This document shows positions 8,902-15,938 of a DNA stretch of 64,000 nucleotides, piece after piece. The DNA comes from Chryseolinea serpens (GTDB lineage Bacteria; Bacteroidota; Bacteroidia; Cytophagales; Cyclobacteriaceae). The notes under the pieces were generated by a model. The model was not told where the DNA came from. It searched no databases and saw only the letters and a list, made by a program, of their open reading frames with translations. Position 1 is the stretch's first letter; the number at the start of each line of letters is the position of its first letter. The stretch is taken from assembly GCF_900129725.1 (NCBI RefSeq), contig NZ_FQWQ01000001.1, forward strand, positions 1,178,001-1,242,000. Reading direction: 5' to 3'. The translations under genes were made by a program, and so were the position numbers.

Positions 8902-9849
8902 TTATTTCACAAGACTATAGGATGCTATCTTCTCCAGGAAATCCTGATAAGTGATCCGGATGCCTTCTTTTAAATTGACTTGATGCCGGAAGCCGAGTTT
9001 GTGTAACCGCTCCGAATCCATAAGTTTCCGGGGTGTGCCATCGGGTTTGGTTTTGTCAAAACCGATGCGGCCCTTGAAGCCCACCGCTTCGGCGATGGTA
9101 TGGGCCAGGTCCAGGATGGACACTTCCTCGCCGGTACCCACGTTGACGATATCGGGCTGATCGTAGTGCAGCATCAGGAACAAACACGCCGCACCCAGAT
9201 CGTCGGCAAACATAAATTCCCGGAGGGGTGTGCCCGAGCCCCAGATCACCACCTCATCCAAATCCTGCTCTTTGGCTTCATGAAAACGGCGCAGCAAGGC
9301 CGGCAGCACGTGCGAGTTTTGTGGATGGTAGTTGTCGCCGTAACCGTAAAGGTTCGTGGGCATCACGGATATAAAATGGCGGTTATGTTGCTTGAAATAA
9401 GCCTGGCAAAGCTTCACGCCGGCAATTTTAGCAATGGCGTAAGCCTCGTTGGTAGGTTCCAGGGGGCTGGTGAGCAAGCTTTCCTCGTGGATCGGCTGCG
9501 GGGCAAACTTGGGATAAATGCAGGATGAGCCGAGGAACAAAAGTTTTTTTACATCATTCCTGAACGACGCTTCGATGACGTTGTTCTGGATCATCAGGTT
9601 GTCGTACAAAAAATCGGCGGGAAAGTTATTGTTGGCCAGGATACCGCCCACTTTGGCAGCGGCCAGGAACACATATTCGGGTTGCTCCTTTTCAAAAAAA
9701 CGGTCTACCGCGACCTTGTCCTTCAAATCGAGCTCTTTTGAAGTTGCCGCACAAAGGTTGGTATAGCCTTCCTTCTGCAGCTTCCGGTAGATGGCGGACC
9801 CCACCATGCCCCGGTGTCCGGCTACATATATCTTTGCATTCTTATCCAT
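8902..9849 (-). CDS. fcl: GDP-L-fucose synthase
   Basis: This is a 315-residue epimerase/reductase that turns GDP-4-keto-6-deoxymannose into GDP-L-fucose with NADPH. It has the Rossmann motif [12 protein letters not shown] (8-20), the catalytic GSSCIYP strand and the Tyr/Lys pair in [11 protein letters not shown], followed by the family motif [20 protein letters not shown] (20 residues). It is complete and is encoded ahead of gmd. A good -7 box sits about 35 bases upstream. Its place next to the exporter operon suggests the exported glycan contains L-fucose; that is an inference. Confidence 0.96.
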   Translation of the reverse strand: MDKNAKIYVAGHRGMVGSAIYRKLQKEGYTNLCAATSKELDLKDKVAVDRFFEKEQPEYVFLAAAKVGGILANNNFPADFLYDNLMIQNNVIEASFRNDVKKLLFLGSSCIYPKFAPQPIHEESLLTSPLEPTNEAYAIAKIAGVKLCQAYFKQHNRHFISVMPTNLYGYGDNYHPQNSHVLPALLRRFHEAKEQDLDEVVIWGSGTPLREFMFADDLGAACLFLMLHYDQPDIVNVGTGEEVSILDLAHTIAEAVGFKGRIGFDKTKPDGTPRKLMDSERLHKLGFRHQVNLKEGIRITYQDFLEKIASYSLVK

Positions 9850-9882
9850 GTTAAGGTATTTCCTCTTAAGTTAATTCCGGTG

Positions 9883-9890
9883 CAAATATA
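9883..9890 (-). promoter_or_regulatory. Candidate -7 box of the fcl-gmd promoter
   Basis: On the coding strand this reads TATATTTG, an exact TAnnTTTG, 33 bases upstream of the fcl ATG. The best -33 TTTG (9916-9919) is 25 bases away, slightly long. The sequence is identical to the candidate -7 box before wza. Confidence 0.45.
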
Positions 9891-10039
9891 CCAGCCTTGT
9901 AAGATTTTACCACCCCAAAACGCCATTCCGGGACCACACTTTGAAGAAAAACCCGTCTCTCCACCGCCAATAAAGATCTCCGCGCTCATTCACCAGGACA
10001 CGCTTTTGGCAGAAAACAGGTAATAAATGCCCTGAAAAA

Positions 10040-10828
10040 TCAGCACACCAAAAAAGAAGGGTTCAACAGGTTCTCCTTATTATACCTCAACGGGCGCTCC
10101 ATCCCCGCTTTAACACCCCCACCCAACTCCTGACTCCTAACCACCAACCCAATTTCGCGCACAATGGCATCCGCTGCTGCGGTGTCCCACTCCATCGTGG
10201 GTGCATAACGGGGATAGACATCTGCTTTTCCTTCGGCCAGCAGCATAAATTTCAGGCTGCTCCCAGCCGAAACCAGCTCGGGGGCCGTGAGCCTTTCCAT
10301 AAAAGCCTCCGTTTCGGGGCTCATGTGCGACCGGGAGGCCACTACCCGCAATCCCGGCTGATGAAGGTCAGGCGTTGGCCTGCGGGGAAGGGACACCACG
10401 GCGCCATTCCTTTTCACAAACGCGCCCTGGCCCTCGGCCGCATAGAAAACGTCGCCGGTGACGGGCACGGCCACTACGCCCAGCACGGGCCGTTCCTGGT
10501 GGATGAGGGCGATGTTCACGGTGAACTCGTCGTTGCGTTTGATGAATTCCTTCGTGCCATCCAGGGGGTCCACCATCCAAAAGTAGTCCCAGTCTTTGCG
10601 TTGGGCATAGGGAATGGCCTGGCCCTCCTCGCTGAGGATGGGATAGGTTGAAGAGGCCTGGAGGATGGCAGTGATGGCTTGGTGCGCTTTTCGGTCCGCG
10701 AGGGTTAGTGGGGAGTTATCGCCTTTGGCTTCGGCTTGGAAGTCGCTAGAGTGATAGACATTCAGTATCTCGGCGCAGGCTTTTTCTGCGGCATCGATGG
10801 CGGCGGCTAGTAAAGTGGGTGCGTGCAT
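10040..10828 (-). CDS. cysQ: 3'(2'),5'-bisphosphate nucleotidase CysQ
   Basis: This inositol-monophosphatase-fold enzyme removes the 3'-phosphate of PAP or PAPS, recycling the by-product of sulfotransfer. The metal-binding motifs are present: the acidic pair in ILSEEG, DPLDGTKEF, and WDTAAADAIV. The ATG at 10828 (product MHAPTLLAAA, 262 residues) is preferred. An in-frame TTG at 10846 would add six residues but lies inside a simple GCAAAG-rich repeat. The gene lies 3' of cysCDN on the same strand but is separated by a terminator, a gene remnant and a repeat, so it is probably transcribed separately. Confidence 0.9.
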   Translation of the reverse strand: MHAPTLLAAAIDAAEKACAEILNVYHSSDFQAEAKGDNSPLTLADRKAHQAITAILQASSTYPILSEEGQAIPYAQRKDWDYFWMVDPLDGTKEFIKRNDEFTVNIALIHQERPVLGVVAVPVTGDVFYAAEGQGAFVKRNGAVVSLPRRPTPDLHQPGLRVVASRSHMSPETEAFMERLTAPELVSAGSSLKFMLLAEGKADVYPRYAPTMEWDTAAADAIVREIGLVVRSQELGGGVKAGMERPLRYNKENLLNPSFLVC

Positions 10829-10865
10829 AGTCAAATTTAACCGCAAAGAAGCAAAGGGCGCAAAG

Positions 10866-11150
10866 TTAACGCAAAGGGTGCTTTGGCACTTTGACAGTTT
10901 GTACGACTAGAGGTTTGTTTACGAATCTTTTGAGGCCCTGCATTAGCAAGGGGACGTTAAAGTTAATAAGAAATCCTAACCTCTTTTGAGCAAGTTTCAT
11001 ATAACTGATGAGTTGAGCTTCGTAGATCGGCAGAACGTCTGCCACAGCTTTTAACTCCAATATTATTTCGTCTTCAACAAGGATATCGATAACATAATTT
11101 TTATTCAAAATCTGGTCCCTGCATACAATTGGAACAACGCATGCCAGGAG
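10866..11150 (-). pseudogene. GxxExxY-family protein, 5'-truncated remnant
   Basis: The reading frame keeps the C-terminal two thirds of a GxxExxY protein (typically about 125 residues): VIDILVEDEIILELKAV, then IYEAQLISYMKLAQKRLGFL and INFNVPLLMQGLKRFVN, listed in pieces. The frame can be followed upstream through VVPIVCRDQIL to a TAG stop at 11151-11153, just before the poly-A tract of a terminator. The N-terminal GxxExxY helix is absent, and only a TTG (11106-11108) could start translation. The family's function is unknown. It appears cut by insertion or deletion near the dispersed 26-bp repeat at 11202. An 80-residue short protein from the TTG cannot be excluded. Confidence 0.65.
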
Positions 11151-11157
11151 CTAAGGC

Positions 11158-11191
11158 AAAAAAAAAAAACGCAAAGACATTTCCTTGCGTT
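11158..11191 (-). terminator. Rho-independent terminator downstream of cysN
   Basis: On the minus strand an AACGCAA/TTGCGTT stem with a 10-base loop (11168-11191) runs directly into a 12-T tract (11158-11169). It lies 57 bases after the cysN stop and would end the cysC-cysD-cysN transcript. Confidence 0.7.
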
Positions 11192-11201
11192 AACTTTGCT
11201 T

Positions 11202-11227
11202 GCCCGCCGAAGCTTCAGCGAAGGAGG
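11202..11227 (+). repeat. Single copy of a 26-bp near-palindromic repeat
   Basis: This copy contains CCGCCGAAGCTTCAGCGAAG, nearly identical to the tandem units at 12570-12676 and, in inverse orientation, to 29502-29530. Its core is almost its own reverse complement. It lies just past the end of cysN. Confidence 0.75.
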
Positions 11228-11247
11228 GCGGTTAAAAATTCCGTCGC

Positions 11248-12504
11248 CTACACGATCATCCCCGCCGCCACCGTCTCATTCGTTCCCTCATCAATCAAAA
11301 TCACGCTACCCGTGATCCGATTGCGCCGGTAACTATCAAAGGCCAACGGCTGCGCTGTACGAATCTTCACTCTCGCGATTTCGTTCATTGTCAATTGATC
11401 TACGTTCTCGATGCGGTGCAAGGTGCTGATGTCAAGCTTGTATTGGATCTCCTTCAACACGCCACGCACTTCCTTGGTGTTGTGGCGCACGTAGAGTTTT
11501 GTGTTCAGGCTGATCGGTCGCTGGTTCATCCAGCACAACATCATGTCGATGTCCTGATCGGCATGCGGGTGATTGTTGGGCTTGGCAATGATATCGCCGC
11601 GACTGATGTCGATCTCGTCTTCCAGGGTCATGGTCACGGACATGGGCGCGAAGGCTTCTTCCAGTACCTCATTCCCCAAAGAAATGGATTTGATCTTCGA
11701 GGTGAATCCGGACGGAAGCACCACCACCTCTTCACCGGGTCTGAATATTCCCCCGGCCACGCGGCCTGCATAACCCCTGAAATCATGATACTCCTTCGAC
11801 TGCGGCCGCACCACATATTGCACGGGGAAACGGCTGTCGATATGATTGTAGTCGCTTTCAATGTGCGCAGTCTCCAGCATGTGCATCAAGGTAGCGCCCT
11901 GATACCACTCCATATTTTCAGAACGGTGCACGACGTTGTCGCCAACCAGCGCGCTGATGGGAACAAACTGAATATCGGAGATCTCCAGTTTAGAAGAGAA
12001 GGCTTTGTAGTCTTCAACGATCTTATCGTAAACGTCCTCGGCATAATTCACGAGGTCCATCTTGTTCACACACACGATCACGTGAGGGATCTTCAACAAC
12101 GACGCAATAAACGAGTGGCGATGGGTCTGCTCCACCAGGCCCTTGCGCGCATCGATGAGAATCAGGGCCAGGTTGGCCGTTGAGGCGCCGGTCACCATGT
12201 TGCGGGTATACTGGATGTGGCCCGGGGTGTCGGCAATAATGAATTTGCGTTTCGGCGTGGCAAAGTAGCGATACGCCACATCGATCGTGATGCCTTGCTC
12301 CCGCTCCGACTTCAACCCATCCGTCAGCAACGAAAGGTCAACATAGTCAAATCCTTTCTTCGCGCTGGAAGCTTCCACGGCCTCCAACTGATCTTCAAAA
12401 ATCGATTTGCTATCATACAACAAGCGCCCGATAAGGGTACTCTTTCCATCATCCACACTACCCGCCGTTGTAAACCGAAGAAGCTGATTATTCACGTTAC
12501 TCAT
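11248..12504 (-). CDS. cysN: Sulfate adenylyltransferase subunit 1 (GTPase)
   Basis: This 418-residue GTPase subunit of ATP sulfurylase couples GTP hydrolysis to formation of adenosine 5'-phosphosulfate. The elongation-factor-like G domain has GSVDDGKSTLIGRLL (16-30), the switch II motif DTPGH, and NKMD; beta-barrel domains follow. There is no C-terminal APS kinase domain, consistent with the separate cysC in the same operon. Product and order cysC-cysD-cysN are as expected, but cysD and cysN are separated by 200 bases holding a tandem repeat array. It ends 57 bases before a strong terminator. Confidence 0.95.
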   Translation of the reverse strand: MSNVNNQLLRFTTAGSVDDGKSTLIGRLLYDSKSIFEDQLEAVEASSAKKGFDYVDLSLLTDGLKSEREQGITIDVAYRYFATPKRKFIIADTPGHIQYTRNMVTGASTANLALILIDARKGLVEQTHRHSFIASLLKIPHVIVCVNKMDLVNYAEDVYDKIVEDYKAFSSKLEISDIQFVPISALVGDNVVHRSENMEWYQGATLMHMLETAHIESDYNHIDSRFPVQYVVRPQSKEYHDFRGYAGRVAGGIFRPGEEVVVLPSGFTSKIKSISLGNEVLEEAFAPMSVTMTLEDEIDISRGDIIAKPNNHPHADQDIDMMLCWMNQRPISLNTKLYVRHNTKEVRGVLKEIQYKLDISTLHRIENVDQLTMNEIARVKIRTAQPLAFDSYRRNRITGSVILIDEGTNETVAAGMIV

Positions 12505-12541
12505 AAACCTTAATGCCTTTAAAAACTTTGTATTGACTTTG

Positions 12542-12568
12542 CTTACTTACTTGCTTGCTTGCTTGCTT
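12542..12568 (+). repeat. Tetranucleotide microsatellite (TTAC/TTGC)n
   Basis: Two TTAC units followed by four TTGC units lie in the cysD-cysN spacer, directly before the 26-bp tandem repeats. Such tracts are prone to slippage, but no start codon depends on this one. Confidence 0.7.
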
Positions 12569-12569
12569 T

Positions 12570-12676
12570 GCCCGCCGAAGCTTTAGCGAAGGAGGGCCCG
12601 CCGAAGCTTTAGCGAAGGAGGGCCCGCCGAAGCTTCAGCGAAGGAGGGCCCGCCCGAACTTCAGCGAAGCAAGGCG
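12570..12676 (+). repeat. Tandem array of a 26-bp near-palindromic repeat
   Basis: There are three close copies (12570-12595, 12596-12621, 12622-12647) and a fourth degenerate copy (to about 12676). Each contains CCGCCGAAGCTT, then C or T, then AGCGAAGGAGG. Units abut without spacers, so this is not a CRISPR array. Single copies lie at 11202 and, inverted, at 29502. The array sits in the cysD-cysN intercistronic gap and could form hairpins in the mRNA. Confidence 0.85.
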
Positions 12677-12704
12677 GTTAAAATTATTTTTATCGCAAAG
12701 TCTC

Positions 12705-13643
12705 TTAAAAATATCCACTCTTTTTCCGATCCTCCATCGCCGTCTCCGAACGCTTGTCATCATGACGCGTACCCCGCTCGGTTTTACGGGAAGCAGCAAT
12801 CTCTTCAATGATCTTCTCGACGGTGTCCGCATATGACTCCACCGCCCCTGTGATCGGCATGTCACCACACGTGCGGAAGCGCACGACTTTGCGCGTTGGC
12901 ACTTCATGGTCTTTCAATTTCAACCACGGCGATATGGAAAGGATGGCACCATCGCGCTCAACCACTTCCCGTTCGTGCGACAGATAGAGACTGGGGATGG
13001 GAATGTTTTCTGACTGGATGTATTGCCACACATCCATCTCGGTCCAGTTACTGATGGGAAACACCCGGAAGTGCTCGCCGATGTGTTTGCGGCCGTTGAA
13101 CAGGTTCCAGAGTTCAGGACGCTGGTTCTTCGGATCCCATTGTCCGAATTCGTCGCGGTGGGAGAAGAAGCGTTCTTTTGCACGGGCCTTTTCCTCATCC
13201 CGACGCGCACCACCCATGGCGGCATCGTATTTATTTTGTTCGATGGTATCCAGCAAGGTAACCGTCTGCAGGGCATTGCGGCTGGCATTGAAGCCGGTCT
13301 CCTCTTTCGCCCTGCCCTTATCGATGCTTTCCTGAACGGAGCCGACCACGAGCTTCACATCCAGCTCTTTCACCAGCCAGTCGCGATACTCCATAGTCTC
13401 CGGAAAATTATGACCGGTGTCGATGTGAACCAACGGAAAGGGTATGCGCGCAGGGGCAAAAGCTTTGCGCGACAGAAAGGCCAGCACGATGGAGTCCTTG
13501 CCTCCGGAAAACAACAACGCCGGTTTCTCAAACTGCGCCACCACTTCACGGATCACAAAGATCGCTTCCGCTTCCAGCTCTTTTAAATGACTTAAATAAT
13601 ATTGGCTCATTCCTGGTGTTATTACAAAATTCTGTTCTTTCAT
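12705..13643 (-). CDS. cysD: Sulfate adenylyltransferase subunit 2
   Basis: This 312-residue catalytic subunit of ATP sulfurylase belongs to the PP-loop ATP pyrophosphatase family. It shows LLFSGGKDSIVLAFLSRKAF (about 43-62), the LVHIDTGHNFPET segment and the CGDMPITGAVES motif towards the C-terminus. With CysN it forms APS from ATP and sulfate. The ORF is full length and ends with the family-typical ERGTRHDD and KKSGYF region. It is the second gene of the cysC-cysD-cysN operon, 31 bases after cysC. Confidence 0.96.
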   Translation of the reverse strand: MKEQNFVITPGMSQYYLSHLKELEAEAIFVIREVVAQFEKPALLFSGGKDSIVLAFLSRKAFAPARIPFPLVHIDTGHNFPETMEYRDWLVKELDVKLVVGSVQESIDKGRAKEETGFNASRNALQTVTLLDTIEQNKYDAAMGGARRDEEKARAKERFFSHRDEFGQWDPKNQRPELWNLFNGRKHIGEHFRVFPISNWTEMDVWQYIQSENIPIPSLYLSHEREVVERDGAILSISPWLKLKDHEVPTRKVVRFRTCGDMPITGAVESYADTVEKIIEEIAASRKTERGTRHDDKRSETAMEDRKKSGYF

Positions 13644-13674
13644 TCTTGCTATTACGCGTTCATGACATTTCCCG

Positions 13675-14268
13675 TTACCTCAATTTTACACGTGGTAAAA
13701 TAAACGCCATAAGCTTCCCGATCGACTCCTCCACGCTCCATTCGCCGGTAGGAACGGTCAGATCGGGATGGACAGGTGTCTCATACGGCGAATCGATGCC
13801 CGTGAAATTCTTCACCTCCCCTGCCCGCGCTTTTTTATACAATCCTTTCACGTCGCGTTGCTCACACACTTCCAGCGGGGCATCGACAAAGATCTCGATA
13901 TAGTTTTCGACTCCCACAATGTCCCTCACCTGGTCGCGGTCGGCATTGAATGGCGAAATGAAGGCCGACAGCACGATGATACCCGCATCGGTCATCAATT
14001 TGGATACCTCGCCGATGCGACGGATGTTTTCCACACGGCCTTCGTCGGTAAAGGTCAGGTCTTTGTTGAGGCCGGTGCGGATGTTGTCGCCGTCCAGCAA
14101 ATAGGTCTTAAATCCCAAAGCGTGGAGCTGTGCCTCCAATTGCACAGCCAGCGTCGACTTCCCCGATCCGGATAAACCCGTAAACCAGATCACAGAGGCA
14201 CGTTGGTTCAATACCTGCTCGCGCTGGTGTTTGCTGACTTTCGTCTTAATGGGATACAGATGATTCAT
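13675..14268 (-). CDS. cysC: Adenylyl-sulfate kinase
   Basis: This 197-residue enzyme phosphorylates APS to PAPS. Walker A is [11 protein letters not shown] (about 31-41), followed by [15 protein letters not shown], the APS-binding [10 protein letters not shown] segment and the [20 protein letters not shown] region, all standard. It is the first gene of the operon and has a candidate promoter about 50 bases upstream. Since the window's CysH looks like a [4Fe-4S] type that can use APS directly, PAPS from CysC may serve sulfotransferases; this is an inference. Confidence 0.96.
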   Translation of the reverse strand: MNHLYPIKTKVSKHQREQVLNQRASVIWFTGLSGSGKSTLAVQLEAQLHALGFKTYLLDGDNIRTGLNKDLTFTDEGRVENIRRIGEVSKLMTDAGIIVLSAFISPFNADRDQVRDIVGVENYIEIFVDAPLEVCEQRDVKGLYKKARAGEVKNFTGIDSPYETPVHPDLTVPTGEWSVEESIGKLMAFILPRVKLR

Positions 14269-14320
14269 GGGACTGAGCTGGTCTACGCCAAAGTCTACTT
14301 ATCCTATAGCGTATTTCGGA

Positions 14321-14350
14321 CAAAGGTAGAAGTAATGGATAAAACTACAA
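14321..14350 (-). promoter_or_regulatory. Candidate promoter of cysC-cysD-cysN
   Basis: On the coding strand TTG (14348-14350) is followed after 19 bases by TACCTTTG (14321-14328), matching the Bacteroidota -33 TTTG / -7 TAnnTTTG layout. It predicts a 5' leader of about 45-50 bases before the cysC ATG. Confidence 0.6.
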
Positions 14351-14439
14351 GGTGAGGATTTTGAAAAGTATCTCTCACTAACGCTTGTTGGCAAACGCAA
14401 AACCGTCTGGCAACCGTTGCAGTGCATGATGTGTTTTTT

Positions 14440-15276
14440 CTATTCTTCACGTCCCATTTTCCAATAGCGCTGCAGCATCCTCAAAAAATCTTCCATCTCC
14501 CGCAAGGGGATCATGTTGGGTCCGTCGCTGAGGGCCTTTTCCGGGTGAGGGTGCGTTTCAATAAAAAATCCGTCCACACCGGCTGCGGCTGCTGCGCGAG
14601 CCAGGAAGGGTGCAAACTCTCGTTGCCCGCCAGAGGTCGATCCTCTTCCACCCGGTTGTTGGATGGAATGGGTCACATCGAAAACCACGGGCGTGAACTT
14701 GCGCATGATCGGCAGGGCACGCATGTCTACCACCAAAGTGTGATAGCCAAAGCTGCTGCCACGCTCCGTCAAAAAGACGTTGGGGTTGCCTTCGTTGCGC
14801 ACTTTGTCCACAGCATACTTCATGTCTTCCGGCGCCATGAACTGTCCTTTTTTCACCTTCACGGCCTTGCCCGTGCGGGCCGCAGCCTTGAGCAAGTCAG
14901 TTTGGCGACACAGATAAGCCGGTATTTGCAGCACATCCACCACCGTGGCCACCTCGGCGCATTGATACGATTCATGGACGTCCGTAACGATCGGCACATG
15001 AAGCGCCTGCTTCACGCGCGACAGTATTTCCAGTCCGCCTTCCAGCGACGGGCCACGATACGAGGTAGACGCGGTGCGGTTCGCTTTGTCGAACGAGGAT
15101 TTGAAAACGTAGTCGATGTCGAGTTCTTCGCAGATGGCCTTCATGCGCGTGCCGGTCTCCAGGCAGAGGTCGTAGCTTTCGACCACGCAAGGCCCGCTGA
15201 ACAAAACCATGCGGTCACCTCCCAGCGTGATGGTGTCGGTCACCTTCACGGTTTCTTCAAACGTATTCATTCTCAT
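14440..15276 (-). CDS. kdsA: 3-deoxy-8-phosphooctulonate (Kdo-8-P) synthase
   Basis: This 278-residue enzyme condenses arabinose 5-phosphate with phosphoenolpyruvate to make Kdo-8-phosphate for the LPS inner core. Family signatures visible: [21 protein letters not shown]-like text ([13 protein letters not shown]), [24 protein letters not shown] and the C-terminal [20 protein letters not shown]. The start Met is part of [12 protein letters not shown]; the second Met is equally possible. It is encoded 3 bases after kdsC, so the two Kdo genes are coupled. Confidence 0.96.
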   Translation of the reverse strand: MRMNTFEETVKVTDTITLGGDRMVLFSGPCVVESYDLCLETGTRMKAICEELDIDYVFKSSFDKANRTASTSYRGPSLEGGLEILSRVKQALHVPIVTDVHESYQCAEVATVVDVLQIPAYLCRQTDLLKAAARTGKAVKVKKGQFMAPEDMKYAVDKVRNEGNPNVFLTERGSSFGYHTLVVDMRALPIMRKFTPVVFDVTHSIQQPGGRGSTSGGQREFAPFLARAAAAAGVDGFFIETHPHPEKALSDGPNMIPLREMEDFLRMLQRYWKMGREE

Positions 15277-15279
15277 GGT

Positions 15280-15819
15280 CTATCCTCTTATAATTTTTTC
15301 CATTTCGCCGCGGGCGGCCAGCACCAGGTCGGCCACTTCGCGCAAGGCGCCTTGTCCGCCACCGGCGCGCGTCACCAGGTCCACTTCCTGCTTCATGTAG
15401 TCGAACGTGTCGCTGGGGCAAACGCTGAGGCCGGCGAGGCGCAGCACAGGCAGGTCGTTGATGTCGTCGCCAATGTAGGCCACTTCTTTCATTTTGAGTT
15501 TATAGTGCTTCACCAGTTTTTCAAACACGGAAGCTTTGTCGAGGATGCCCTGGTGGCAGAAGTCCAGTTTCAATTCAACGGCCCGCTTGGCGGTGGCGCC
15601 GGAATCGCGACCGGAGATAATACCGGTGAGAATGCCTGCTTTTTTCAGGTGCGTGATGATGAATCCGTCCTTCACGTTGAAGTTCTTGGTCTCCTTGCCG
15701 TTTTCGTCGTAGATGATCTTGCCATCGCTCAACACGCCATCGGCATCAAAGAAAATGGCCTTGATGTTGCCGGCCTTTTTGATGAGTTCCTTGCTGTAGG
15801 GGGATAAGATGAGTTTCAA
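15280..15819 (-). CDS. kdsC: Kdo-8-phosphate phosphatase (HAD family)
   Basis: This 179-residue HAD phosphatase hydrolyses Kdo-8-phosphate to Kdo. It has the nucleophile motif FFDADGVLSDG (about 23-33), the second-motif serine in TGIISGRDSG, and the acidic motif YIGDDINDLPVL (about 115-126). Like other KdsC proteins it has essentially no cap domain and is short. It is the first gene of the kdsC-kdsA pair, transcribed away from the penicillin acylase gene. The 119-base divergent intergenic region has no clear -7 match that I can find. Confidence 0.92.
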   Translation of the reverse strand: MKLILSPYSKELIKKAGNIKAIFFDADGVLSDGKIIYDENGKETKNFNVKDGFIITHLKKAGILTGIISGRDSGATAKRAVELKLDFCHQGILDKASVFEKLVKHYKLKMKEVAYIGDDINDLPVLRLAGLSVCPSDTFDYMKQEVDLVTRAGGGQGALREVADLVLAARGEMEKIIRG

Positions 15820-15938
15820 ACGTTTGTTAATTTTCGGTGATGTGTTCCGAAAATTAGGAAAAGCTTTTTATTTTACCTCCCTGTTTCCGCTGCATTCCCC
15901 GAACCTCTCCTCTGGATGCAAGCCGTTAATCCCGGATT

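Noticed and set aside
12570-12676. Regular repeats resembling a small CRISPR array
   Set aside because: Units of 26 bp abut with no spacers, and no cas gene is present; dispersed single copies exist elsewhere.
14422-15807. 461-codon plus-strand frame opposite kdsA and kdsC
   Set aside because: It spans two well-conserved genes on the other strand and shows His/Gln/Val-rich shadow composition.
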